Origin: Chakrabartia godavariana
Lineage (GTDB): Bacteria; Pseudomonadota; Alphaproteobacteria; Sphingomonadales; Sphingomonadaceae
Direction: 5' to 3'
Assembly: GCA_005518185.1 (NCBI GenBank)
Contig: RKSN01000001.1
Span: 248,001-312,000 of the forward strand
Length of the DNA: 64,000 nucleotides
Shown: positions 56,267 through 64,000 of the stretch, piece after piece
Layout of the letters: each line of letters starts with the position of its first letter
Numbering within the stretch: position 1 is the first letter of the stretch
Made by a program: the position numbers and the translations under genes
Notes under the pieces: generated by a model
The model's input: the letters and a program-made list of their open reading frames with translations, nothing else
The model's database searches: none
Told to the model about the DNA's origin: nothing

Positions 56267-57771
56267 GCCGCGGCCTTTGCCGAGCAGTGCTTGCGGATGA
56301 AGTCCATGTGCGACGGCATCTGCCGGACTTCGCGTGCGATCAGCAGTTCGAGCGTTTCCATATAGTCCGCCAGATCCTTTTCCTCGACATCATCGGCAAG
56401 CGGGTGGTGCCCTTCGGGCAGCACGCCCTGACCCACAAAGACCTGCAGCCAGCCCACTTCGGTGAACAGTTCCTCATGTTCGCGGAAGATGTGGCCATTG
56501 GCGCGGAACAGCTCGATCTTCGCGGTGAGCGTGTCGGGGATCGCCATGTCGCGGCAGTGCCGCCAGAACGGCGTGTCGTCGCGCTCGGTCGCCTTGTAAT
56601 GGAGGATCAGGAAGTCGCGGATGCGCTCATATTCGAAATCCGCCTGCCGGTTGAACTCGTCGGCCACGGCCGGATTGACCTGCTTGCCGGGCAGCATCTT
56701 CAGCAGACGCGACAGGCTCGACTGGATCAGGTGGATGCTCGTCGATTCAAGCGGTTCCATGAAGCCGCTGGCGAGGCCGACCGCGATGACATTCTTGTTC
56801 CAGAACTTGCGGCGCTTGCCTGTCACGAACTTCAGCAGGCGCGGTTCGGCCTGGGCGGCGCCATCGAGATTGGCGAGCAAGGTCGCGCGGGCGTCGTCCT
56901 CGCTGATGAAGTCCGAACAGAAGACATAGCCATTGCCGATCCGGTGCTGGAGCGGAATGCGCCACTGCCAGCCCGCGTCGCGTGCGGTGGACCGGGTATA
57001 GGGCGTGATCTCGCCGCTGCCATGCGCGCAGGGCACCGCCAGCGCGCGGTTGCACGGCAGCCAGTGGGTCCAGTCGTCATAGCCCGTCTTCAGCGCCTCT
57101 TCGATCAGGAGCCCGCGAAAGCCCGAACAGTCGATGAAATAGTCGGCGGAAACGCTCTGGCCGTCCTCCAGACGCACGCAGGTGACGTGCCCCGTTTCCG
57201 GGTCGAGGTCCGCCGTCGTGATCTTGCCTTCAATGCGCTGGGCGCCGCGCGCTTCGGCATAGCGCCGCAGATAGGCGGCATAGAGCCCGGCATCGAAATG
57301 GAACGCATAGGGCATGTCGCCCAGCCGGTCGGTCGTGCGCAGCGGCCCGCGCTGCATCCGGCCACCCAGCGCCGCCATCTCATTGAGCGCATAATGCCGC
57401 AGGTCCTTCGCCTTGCCGAGGCTGTGCGCACGATGCCAGTAATGCTGGAAGGGGACAATGCCGATGTCGCGGCCAACCGCGCCAAAGGCATGCATATAGG
57501 CGGCACCCTTGCGGTGCCAGTCGACAAACTCGATGCCGAGTTTGAAGGTGCCCTGCGTCTCGCGGACGAACTCGTCCTCGTCGATGCCAAGGGCGGTATT
57601 GAACAGATTGATCTGCGGAATGGTCGCTTCGCCGACGCCGACCGTGCCGATGTCCTCAGACTCGACGAGGATGACCTTGTAGCCATTTTCCGAAAAGCGG
57701 GAGAGGAGCGCAGCGGACATCCATCCCGCTGTGCCGCCGCCGATGATCGCGAATGTTACTGGTTCCTTCAC
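56263..57771 (-). CDS. Flavin-dependent tryptophan-type halogenase 1 (first gene of the glucan operon)
   Basis: 502 residues. FAD motif GGGTAGWMSAALL at 11-23; catalytic Lys77 in TFKLGIEF; WxWxIP motif WQWRIPLQHRIG; active-site MEPLESTSIHL with the canonical Glu-Ser. Everything required for flavin halogenation is seen. It heads the operon, 152 bases beyond the TonB receptor stop; a small hairpin (57859-57873) lies between them, so it may receive read-through from the receptor gene or use an unseen promoter. Confidence 0.9.
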   Translation of the reverse strand: MKEPVTFAIIGGGTAGWMSAALLSRFSENGYKVILVESEDIGTVGVGEATIPQINLFNTALGIDEDEFVRETQGTFKLGIEFVDWHRKGAAYMHAFGAVGRDIGIVPFQHYWHRAHSLGKAKDLRHYALNEMAALGGRMQRGPLRTTDRLGDMPYAFHFDAGLYAAYLRRYAEARGAQRIEGKITTADLDPETGHVTCVRLEDGQSVSADYFIDCSGFRGLLIEEALKTGYDDWTHWLPCNRALAVPCAHGSGEITPYTRSTARDAGWQWRIPLQHRIGNGYVFCSDFISEDDARATLLANLDGAAQAEPRLLKFVTGKRRKFWNKNVIAVGLASGFMEPLESTSIHLIQSSLSRLLKMLPGKQVNPAVADEFNRQADFEYERIRDFLILHYKATERDDTPFWRHCRDMAIPDTLTAKIELFRANGHIFREHEELFTEVGWLQVFVGQGVLPEGHHPLADDVEEKDLADYMETLELLIAREVRQMPSHMDFIRKHCSAKAAA

Positions 57772-57858
57772 GCCCGTTCTCGCCGCCCAAGTCTGTTCCG
57801 CACCATGAAAGCGTCCGGCGTGTTCAGATACAAGCCGCCCGCATTGCTATTCACGAAA

Positions 57859-57873
57859 GAAAGCGAGGCTTTC
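57859..57873 (-). terminator. Weak hairpin between TonB receptor and halogenase operon
   Basis: The stem gaaagc / gctttc with a 3-base loop has a short T-containing tail on the minus strand. It may lower, not abolish, transcription from halogenase genes into the receptor (or act as an mRNA 3' end signal). Confidence 0.3.
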
Positions 57874-57922
57874 CCTTGCTGTCGAAAGCAAACGAAAACC
57901 CCGCCATCCCCCCTTTTCAGGT

Positions 57923-60733
57923 TCAGAACTTGTAGGACAAGCTCAGATAGTAATCGCGGCCATAGCGCTGATAGTCGATCACCTGGCGCGGATCGTTGTT
58001 CGCGTAGGTGATGAACGGCCGGTCAGTCAGGTTCTTGGCCTGCAGCAGGATCGACAGACCCTGAAGCGTGGAGCCTTCCTGGAACTCATAGCCAATCTGG
58101 GCATCGACGATCGATTCCGCCTTGGCCTGACGGAAGTCGGGGTTGGCCGAAAGGCCAGCGACTTCACCCAGGAACTTCGAACGGTAGCGATAGCTCACGC
58201 GGGCCTGGAACCCGGCCTTTTCGAAATAGGCTTCGGCGGTGCCGACATATTTCGAAAGACCCGGCACCGTGATCGCCTGCGTCGGGTTGCTGCCCAGCTT
58301 CACGCTGCTGTTCGTGTGCGAGATGCTGCCGAAGAAGCCGAGGCCGTCCAGCGAGTCCGACAGGTTGGCAAATGGCAGGGAGAGCGAGGCTTCCTGACCG
58401 AAGATATAGCCCTTGCCGTTGTTGGCCGGCTGGCTTGCCGCACCGATCGGCGTGCCGACCTGCGCCCGCAGGGCCGCCGGCAGAGCCGCCAGAACCGGCG
58501 AGAAGTCGAACAGCGTCGCGTTGCGCGAGTCCACGAACTCGGTCAGGCTCTTATAGTAGCCCGAAAGCGCGATGTAGCCGCCCTTTGCGAAGTACTTTTC
58601 AAGCGAGAGATCGATGTTCGTCGATTCATAGGGACGCAGGCGGAAGTTGCCGCCGCTCGAGCTGAAGAAGCTGTCGCCCGGCGTGGTCGAACCCAGCTTG
58701 CTGAAGTTGAAGCTCAGTTCCTGGTTGATGCGTTCCTGATCGAGACGCGGACGCACGATGGTGTGCGAGGCGCCCATCTTCACGAAACCACCATCAATCA
58801 GCTCGACCGAAAGCGACGCGCTCGGCAGCCAGTTGGTGTAGCTGGTCTTGCCCGCAGCGGGGGCAACGACGACTTCCGGAACGCCATCATTGTTGGTGTC
58901 CTGGAAGGCCGAGATCGTGCCGGCCGACTTCTGGTTGGTGTGGACCACCTGCAGGCCGATCGAGCCCGACACCGGCTTGCTGCCGACATCGCCATCGAGC
59001 TTCAGCATCGCATAACCGGTCAGCACGCCTTCGGTGATCGTGTTGTCACGCACCAGCGACACCGGACGGTTGTCAAAGACCGAGTTCAGCGAGTTGTTGT
59101 ACAGATACAGCGGGTTGAGCGTCAGCATTGCCGGAACGCCGAGATAGTCGAGCGCGACGTTGCTGCCGACCTTGGCTTCCGACGGCACCGGCGCGAACGT
59201 CGGCGTGCCGCTGCTGACCGTGCAGTTCGTCCCCGCACCCTTCGGGCACAGGAAGTAGGACTTGAACGCGCTGGTCTTCTTGCGGCGGCTGTAGTTGGCG
59301 CCGATTTCCCAGCCCTTGATGATGCCCGAATTCACTTCGCCATCAAGGCTGGCGCGCAGGGCCTTCAGATCGTCCTTGAAGTCAGGACGGTTGAGGAAGC
59401 CGGCCTGAATGACCGGTGCCGTGCCGTTATAGCCCCAACCGCGCGGGTCGGTGATGCCGAACAGATTGGTGTTGGTGTAATCGAGCGTCGGGACGATGTT
59501 GAACGTGCCGTTCTCATTGGCCGAGATGCGGATCGTGTCCGCAGCACCTGCCGTTGCGTAGCCCGTGCCGGTATAGGTTTCGAGCAGGAAGTCCGTGCGG
59601 GTCGCCTTGGACCAGCTGGCATCGACGTTCAGGTTGATCGTGTCCGACAGGCCGATGACGTTGTTCCAGCCGATCGACAGGTTGTCGGCGTCACGACGGT
59701 TGAGGTCGTTGCGCTGCACCGCGTGCACGCCGGTCAGCGTTGCGGCCGTCACAAGGCCGTTGGTGACCGTGTAGCCCGGCTGCACCGTCGCGCCCGAACC
59801 CCAGCCGGGGTTGATCGGGAATTCGATGCCGCGCAGGTGCTGCGTTTCCTTGAACTTCGAATAGAGCACGTCGAGCGTGGAGTGGAAGTTGTCGGTCGGC
59901 TGATATTCGACGGTCGCAACCGCACCATAACGCTTCAGCAGGTTGGACTGCACATAGGGCTTGGCACCACCGAGGATGAGGTTGCCGCCCACCGAACCTT
60001 CGTTCGGGAAGCCCCAGGCATTGTAGCGCTCGTTCTGCGACGGCGCGTGCGAGGCGGAAACGCCGATCGCGATGCCGAGCGTGTCATCGGCGAACTTGTC
60101 GACATAGGTGGCCGACCCGCGGAAGCCATAGCGCGGCGAATCCGGGTTCAGCGACTTCTGGCCGTTCATCTGGCCACGCACGTTGAGGGCGAGGATGCGG
60201 TCCTTCTGGGCGAGCGGACGCAGCATGCGCAGGTCGACCGTACCGGCGATGCCGGCGGGGACGAGGTTCGCGCTCGCCGACTTGTGGACGACGACGTTGC
60301 GGAAGAATTCCGCCGGATACTGGTCATATTCAACGCCGCGGTTGTCACCGACGGTGACCTGTTCGCGACCGTTGAGCAGCGTGACGCCGAAATCGGGGCC
60401 AAGGCCGCGGATCGAGAGGCGCTGGTCGCGGCCTTCAAGACGCTGCGACGTGACGCCGGGCAGGCGCGACAGCGAGTCGGCAATCGAGACGTCCGGCAGC
60501 TTGCCGATGTCTTCCGCCGTGATCGATTCGACGATCGTCGGCGTTGCCTTCTTCAGTTCTTCGGATGCCTGAAGCGAGGCGCGAATGCCGGTCACGACGA
60601 TTTCGTCAGCAGATTCGGCACCTGCGTCCTGCGCAAAGGCGGGCGTTGCACCGGCGGCCATGGCGAGCGCAAGGGCGCTTGCCGACAGGGCCAGACCGGA
60701 CGTCCGCCGCATGGATGTGTTGAGGTTTTTCAT
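57923..60733 (-). CDS. TonB-dependent outer-membrane receptor (maltodextrin type)
   Basis: 936 residues. Signal peptide to about 34 (PAFA), TonB box region DEIVVTGI (43-50), plug domain about 57-180 (DVSIADSLSRLPGVTSQR, RGLGPDFGVTLLNGREQV), and a 22-strand beta-barrel ending in the C-terminal Phe of SYKF. This is the Xanthomonas/Caulobacter sub-family that imports plant or starch oligosaccharides. Position next to amylases and LacI/MFS genes points to maltodextrin. It is transcribed divergently from the LacI gene. Confidence 0.93.
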   Translation of the reverse strand: MKNLNTSMRRTSGLALSASALALAMAAGATPAFAQDAGAESADEIVVTGIRASLQASEELKKATPTIVESITAEDIGKLPDVSIADSLSRLPGVTSQRLEGRDQRLSIRGLGPDFGVTLLNGREQVTVGDNRGVEYDQYPAEFFRNVVVHKSASANLVPAGIAGTVDLRMLRPLAQKDRILALNVRGQMNGQKSLNPDSPRYGFRGSATYVDKFADDTLGIAIGVSASHAPSQNERYNAWGFPNEGSVGGNLILGGAKPYVQSNLLKRYGAVATVEYQPTDNFHSTLDVLYSKFKETQHLRGIEFPINPGWGSGATVQPGYTVTNGLVTAATLTGVHAVQRNDLNRRDADNLSIGWNNVIGLSDTINLNVDASWSKATRTDFLLETYTGTGYATAGAADTIRISANENGTFNIVPTLDYTNTNLFGITDPRGWGYNGTAPVIQAGFLNRPDFKDDLKALRASLDGEVNSGIIKGWEIGANYSRRKKTSAFKSYFLCPKGAGTNCTVSSGTPTFAPVPSEAKVGSNVALDYLGVPAMLTLNPLYLYNNSLNSVFDNRPVSLVRDNTITEGVLTGYAMLKLDGDVGSKPVSGSIGLQVVHTNQKSAGTISAFQDTNNDGVPEVVVAPAAGKTSYTNWLPSASLSVELIDGGFVKMGASHTIVRPRLDQERINQELSFNFSKLGSTTPGDSFFSSSGGNFRLRPYESTNIDLSLEKYFAKGGYIALSGYYKSLTEFVDSRNATLFDFSPVLAALPAALRAQVGTPIGAASQPANNGKGYIFGQEASLSLPFANLSDSLDGLGFFGSISHTNSSVKLGSNPTQAITVPGLSKYVGTAEAYFEKAGFQARVSYRYRSKFLGEVAGLSANPDFRQAKAESIVDAQIGYEFQEGSTLQGLSILLQAKNLTDRPFITYANNDPRQVIDYQRYGRDYYLSLSYKF

Positions 60734-60847
60734 GAATACTCCCCTTTGAACCGGCAGGACGCGCCACGGGCGTCGGCCTTCTTTTTCTTCCTGGCATCAG
60801 GTGCAGGCGCACGACGCTGGATGATGGGTGCCTATTCCCGCAATCAT

Positions 60848-60877
60848 TTGCATGCCAGCTTGTCACATACGTATACT
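60848..60877 (+). promoter_or_regulatory. lacI promoter with overlapping operator candidate
   Basis: TTGCAT (60848-60853) and TATACT (60872-60877) are 18 bases apart. The palindrome ATACGTAT (60867-60874) overlaps the -10 region, as an autoregulated repressor site should. The region between 60734 and 60877 also serves the divergent receptor gene. Confidence 0.5.
60867..60874. promoter_or_regulatory. Candidate LacI operator 1
   Basis: The 8-bp perfect palindrome ATACGTAT in the context tcacATACGTATacta. A second identical copy lies at 61979-61986, between lacI and the MFS gene. Both flanks share a c-rich left side (tcac/tccc). Confidence 0.45.
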
Positions 60878-61969
60878 ATGCCCTATTCCATGCTGGACAG
60901 GGCCGAGAACCCGTCGCCTGGAGAGGATGGAGCCGCACCCCAAGTGGCTGGAAAACCAACATCTTTTGACATCGCGCATCTGGCGGGCGTGTCCCAGCCA
61001 ACGGTGTCGCGCGCGCTGCGTGGCAGCCCGACTGTGTCCGAACAGACACGCAAGCGCATCGAAGCGATCGCGCGGCAGCTCAATTACACCGTCGACAAGA
61101 ACGCCTCGAGTCTGCGGCGGCGCGAAACCAACACGCTCGCCCTGCTGTTCTTCGAAGACCCGATGCCCGACGACACGATGATCAACCCCTTCTTCCTGTC
61201 GATGCTGGGGTCGATCACGCGCACCTGTTCGCAGCTCGGCTATGATCTCCTCATTTCGATGCAGCAGTTTTCGAGCAACTGGCACGCCGATTTTGAGGAA
61301 AGCCGCAAGGCCGATGGCATCATCCTGCTTGGCCATGGCGACTTTGAACCATACCGCGCCAAGCTTGAATATCTGATCGAACAGGGGACGCACTTTGTCC
61401 GCTGGGGCCATGTCAGCGACGACAATCTGGGGACGGTCATCGGCTCCGACAATTTCCGGGGCGGCTATGACGCGACCCAGCATCTGATCTCGCTCGGCCG
61501 CCGCCGCATTGCCTTTCTGGGGGATGCCAACAGCCATTATCCCGAACTCTATGGCCGGTATCGCGGCTATTGCGAGGCGCAGCGCAACAACGGCATCAAG
61601 GTCATGTCCGCGCGGCAGGTCGATGCGATCACGACCGAACAGTCGGGCCACGACGCCTGCCTCGACCTCATCCGCCGCAATGTGAAGTTCGATGCGATCT
61701 TTGCCGGAAGCGACCTGATCGCGATCGGTGCGATGCGCGCGCTCGAGGAAAACGGGCTCGACGTGCCGGGCGATATTGCGGTGGTCGGCTTTGACAATCT
61801 GCCTGCCGCCAGCCTGACGCGCCCGCCGCTCACCACGATCGAACAGGACTATAACCGCGCGGGCGAACTGCTCGTTCGCTCGCTGGTGCGCCAGATCCGC
61901 AATGAAAGTTCGGCGCATGAGGCGCTGCCCGCGCGGCTCGTCGTCCGCCGGTCGTGTGGCGCGCGCTGA
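60878..61969 (+). CDS. LacI family transcriptional regulator of the glucan locus
   Basis: 363 residues from ATG 60878; ATG 60890 and GTG 60944 are also possible, and the predicted transcription start near 60884 would favour the later ones. HTH at about 29-50 (SFDIAHLAGVSQPTVSRAL), then the hinge YTVDKNASSLRRRETNTLALLF and periplasmic-binding-type sensor domain to the end (GSDLIAIGAMRALEE, VVGFDNLPAASLTRPPLTT). Expected to repress the receptor, amylase operon and transporter until a maltose-type sugar binds; the sugar is inferred from neighbours. Confidence 0.9.
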   Translation: MPYSMLDRAENPSPGEDGAAPQVAGKPTSFDIAHLAGVSQPTVSRALRGSPTVSEQTRKRIEAIARQLNYTVDKNASSLRRRETNTLALLFFEDPMPDDTMINPFFLSMLGSITRTCSQLGYDLLISMQQFSSNWHADFEESRKADGIILLGHGDFEPYRAKLEYLIEQGTHFVRWGHVSDDNLGTVIGSDNFRGGYDATQHLISLGRRRIAFLGDANSHYPELYGRYRGYCEAQRNNGIKVMSARQVDAITTEQSGHDACLDLIRRNVKFDAIFAGSDLIAIGAMRALEENGLDVPGDIAVVGFDNLPAASLTRPPLTTIEQDYNRAGELLVRSLVRQIRNESSAHEALPARLVVRRSCGAR

Positions 61970-61978
61970 CCGGCTCCC

Positions 61979-61986
61979 ATACGTAT
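61979..61986. promoter_or_regulatory. Candidate LacI operator 2 upstream of the MFS gene
   Basis: Identical ATACGTAT palindrome (context tcccATACGTATtcat), 75 bases before the MFS start. No strong -35/-10 pair was found near; CATAAA at 62038 is a possible -10. Confidence 0.45.
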
Positions 61987-62060
61987 TCATCGCCGTCCGA
62001 GTTGCGGGGGGACAGGTGCTCTGTCACGGTCGTTGCACATAAATAGGGGAGCGCGTTCAG

Positions 62061-63536
62061 ATGGAAAAGCCGCGGCAGGGCTTTTGGGGCCTGTGGAATA
62101 TCTCGTTCGGCTTTTTCGGTATCCAGATGGCCTTCGGGCTGCAGAACGCCAATGTCAGCCGCATCTTCCAGTCGCTTGGCTCCAATGTTGATGACCTCGC
62201 CATATTGTGGATTGCAGGGCCGGTCACCGGCCTGATCGTCCAGCCGCTCATCGGCCATTTCAGCGACCGGACCTGGGGCCCGCTGGGCCGCCGACGTCCC
62301 TTCTTCCTTGCAGGCGCCATGCTTGCCGCCGCCGCGCTGATCGGCATGCCGCACGCCTCTGCCCTGCTGGTCGCTGCGGTGCTTCTCTGGCTCCTCGATG
62401 CGTCGCTCAATGTCTCGATGGAGCCGTTCCGTGCCTTTGTCGGCGACATGACGCGCGAGGATCAGCGGGCGCAGGGCTATGCCGTGCAGACGATGTTCAT
62501 TGGCGCGGGCGCCGTGCTCGGCTCGCTCGCCCCCTTTGTGCTGACCGCCATGGGCGTGCCCAACACCGCGCCCGAAGGGATCATCCCGCCTTCGGTCCGC
62601 TATGCCTTCTATATCGGCGCCGCCGCCATCTTCCTGGCGGTGCTGTGGACCGTCGTCACCGTCCGCGAATATGCGCCCGACGAAATGCGCGCCTTTTCCG
62701 GCCGGACAGAAAGCGACACGGCGGACCGTCCGCCGGTTGCAAAGGCCAATGGCCCCTATTGGCTTGCCGCAGGCGTGCTGGTGCTGGCGGTGATCGAGGA
62801 GTTGCAGCTTGACCGGCAGCTCTACATTCTGGGGGCGGGCCTTGCCGTGTTCGGGCTGGCCCAGATCATCAACCGCCTCATCGTCCGCCGGGGCGGCAAG
62901 GCCGGCGTGCTGACCGACATCCTGACCGACATTGCCGACATGCCGCAGGCGATGCGGCGGCTTGCGGTCGCGCAATTCTTTAGCTGGATCGCGCTGTTCA
63001 TCATGTGGATCTACACGACGCCGGTCGTGACCCATTATGTGTTCCACAGCACCGATGTGGCGTCCAAGGCGTATAATGACGGGGCGGACTGGGTCGGCGT
63101 GCTGTTTTCCATCTACAATGGCGTCGCTGCGCTCGCGGCCTTTGCGCTGCCCCTGTTCGTCCGGCGGATCGGCGCGGTGCGCACGCATATGGTGGGGCTG
63201 CTGATCGGCGGCGCCGGCTATGCGAGCCTGCTGGTCATCCGCGATGCGCACATGCTGGTGCTGCCGATGATCGGCGTGGGCATCGCCTGGGCCTCGATCC
63301 TGACCATGCCCTATGTGATTCTGGCGGGGGCTCTGCCGCAGCAGAAGCTGGGCATCTACATGGGCATCTTCAACTTCTTCATCGTGCTGCCGCAATTGCT
63401 CATCGCAACGATCATGGGCGGCATTATCCGCGCCTTCTTCCCGGCCGATCCCATCTGGACGATGCTCGTTGCCGCCATCGTCATGGGCGTCGCGGCACTC
63501 GCCATGCTGCGCGTGCCGGAGCCGGGCAAGCCGTAG
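62061..63536 (+). CDS. MFS sugar transporter (SLC45/GPH-like)
   Basis: 491 residues, 12 predicted transmembrane segments. The N-terminal WNISFGFFGIQMAFGLQNAN and HFSDRTWGPLGRRRPFF motif mark the sucrose/maltose proton symporters of the SLC45-like subgroup. It would carry maltose or maltodextrin across the inner membrane. AGGGGAGCG precedes the ATG by a normal distance. It follows lacI by about 90 bases and carries its own operator candidate. Confidence 0.88.
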   Translation: MEKPRQGFWGLWNISFGFFGIQMAFGLQNANVSRIFQSLGSNVDDLAILWIAGPVTGLIVQPLIGHFSDRTWGPLGRRRPFFLAGAMLAAAALIGMPHASALLVAAVLLWLLDASLNVSMEPFRAFVGDMTREDQRAQGYAVQTMFIGAGAVLGSLAPFVLTAMGVPNTAPEGIIPPSVRYAFYIGAAAIFLAVLWTVVTVREYAPDEMRAFSGRTESDTADRPPVAKANGPYWLAAGVLVLAVIEELQLDRQLYILGAGLAVFGLAQIINRLIVRRGGKAGVLTDILTDIADMPQAMRRLAVAQFFSWIALFIMWIYTTPVVTHYVFHSTDVASKAYNDGADWVGVLFSIYNGVAALAAFALPLFVRRIGAVRTHMVGLLIGGAGYASLLVIRDAHMLVLPMIGVGIAWASILTMPYVILAGALPQQKLGIYMGIFNFFIVLPQLLIATIMGGIIRAFFPADPIWTMLVAAIVMGVAALAMLRVPEPGKP

Positions 63537-63560
63537 GCCCAGCTAAAGTTCATCTCTGAT

Positions 63561-63672
63561 CGTCATCCTGAACTTGTTTCAGGATCCATGCCGTGACCCA
63601 GGTGCAAAGTGCCAACCGGCGAGATTGGGCCCGCCTTTGAGGCATGGATGCTGAAACACGTTCAGCATGACG
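63561..63672. repeat. Sphingomonad-type 112-bp hairpin element, copy 2
   Basis: Matches the element at 5234-5344 in both arms (cgtcatcctgaactt... and ...ttcagcatgacg), with a diverged middle. It fills most of the 148-base gap between two convergent genes and may double as a termination structure. Confidence 0.82.
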
Positions 63673-63684
63673 AGATTGGAGAGG

Positions 63685-64000
63685 TTACTCCGGGATCAAC
63701 ACCATCTTGAGCGCGCCGGCCTCACGCGCCTCGAACAGGCGATAGGCCTCCGCCCCCTCGCTCAGTGGCATGCGGTGGCTGATATATTTTTCCGGGCGCA
63801 GGCGGTCGGACTGGACGAGCGGGAACAGCGCGGGAAGCTCCTCGGGTACCGAGCACGTCCCGGTGCGGAAGGTGAGGCCTGCGGCAAAGGCGCGTTCAAG
63901 CGGGAAGGGGAAGCGGCGTGACTGCTGCACGCCGATGACCGACACCGTCCCGCGCGGGCGGACGAGGCGGAGCGCAAAGTCCACCGTCGCATCGCTGCCG
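63685..64000 (-). CDS. Zinc-type alcohol dehydrogenase, C-terminal part
   Basis: The last about 104 codons of a medium-chain dehydrogenase, open at the window edge. The visible reading (VDFALRLVRPRGTVSVIGV... then FRTGTCSVPEELPALFPLV and HRMPLSEGAEAYRLFEAREAGALKMVLIPE) is the end of the Rossmann domain and the return to the catalytic domain typical of glutathione-independent formaldehyde or threonine-type dehydrogenases. The catalytic N-terminus is outside the window, so the substrate cannot be assigned. Confidence 0.85.
   Translation of the reverse strand, partial: GSDATVDFALRLVRPRGTVSVIGVQQSRRFPFPLERAFAAGLTFRTGTCSVPEELPALFPLVQSDRLRPEKYISHRMPLSEGAEAYRLFEAREAGALKMVLIPE

Noticed and set aside
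58316-60877. Long plus-strand frame running into the LacI gene
   Set aside because: It is antisense to the TonB receptor and joins the LacI frame only because no stop intervenes. The receptor has full signatures on the minus strand.

Overview
The window looks like chromosomal DNA of a high-GC alphaproteobacterium of the Sphingomonadales. The basis is: the str/S10/spc ribosomal clusters with adk directly after secY; a stand-alone CpdR regulator; SapC; a TonB-dependent receptor next to flavin-dependent (tryptophan-type) halogenases; and several intergenic inverted-repeat families that are abundant in sphingomonads. Assignment to a genus is not possible from what is seen here.

Layout. Positions 1-8200 hold small accessory and housekeeping genes: a truncated UPF0178 gene, two small membrane proteins, secreted DUF4197, DUF2141 and unnamed proteins, an AT-richer orphan gene, an HTH protein whose tail is made of repeat sequence, a PhnA C-terminal protein, a SWIB protein, an ion channel and a SRAP abasic-site protein. 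Repeats are concentrated at 4.9-5.4 kb. Positions 8398-24614 are one long plus-strand block: rpsL-rpsG-fusA-tuf, a terminator, then rpsJ-rplCDWB-rpsS-rplV-rpsC-rplP-rpmC-rpsQ-rplNXE-rpsN-rpsH-rplFR-rpsE-rpmD-rplO-secY-adk. The usual rpsM-rpsK-rpoA-rplQ group does not follow.

Positions 24.7-36.4 kb hold single genes: a DEAD-box helicase, a flavin D-2-hydroxyacid dehydrogenase, SapC, a strongly supported small RNA (promoter plus terminator, suhB/MmgR-like), N-formylglutamate amidohydrolase, CpdR, tRNA-Val(GAC), nitronate monooxygenase, a short-chain dehydrogenase, LD-carboxypeptidase, and the divergent pair PobA/AraC regulator. A PAS-GGDEF-EAL-PilZ protein follows. Positions 38.8-44.9 kb carry a leucine/isovalerate degradation operon (isovaleryl-CoA dehydrogenase, esterase, methylcrotonyl-CoA carboxylase beta and alpha). 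A DUF559 nuclease gene enclosed by about 60-bp inverted repeats sits between the two carboxylase genes.

Positions 46.7-63.5 kb form a maltodextrin/starch utilisation locus. A LacI regulator and an MFS sugar transporter point right. A TonB receptor and a seven-gene operon point left: halogenase, alpha-amylase, GH13 alpha-glucosidase, GH97 alpha-glucosidase, second halogenase, cation/proton antiporter, second amylase. Nearly every junction in that operon is a 4-base stop/start overlap. The likely flow is outer-membrane uptake of oligosaccharide, periplasmic cleavage, inner-membrane import by the MFS protein, and cytoplasmic cleavage by the GH13 alpha-glucosidase. Two identical 8-bp palindromes flank the LacI gene and are the best operator candidates.

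The observations most worth testing are the DUF559/inverted-repeat element, the paired halogenases coupled to glucan enzymes, the 29.35-kb small RNA, and arginine at S12 position 88.
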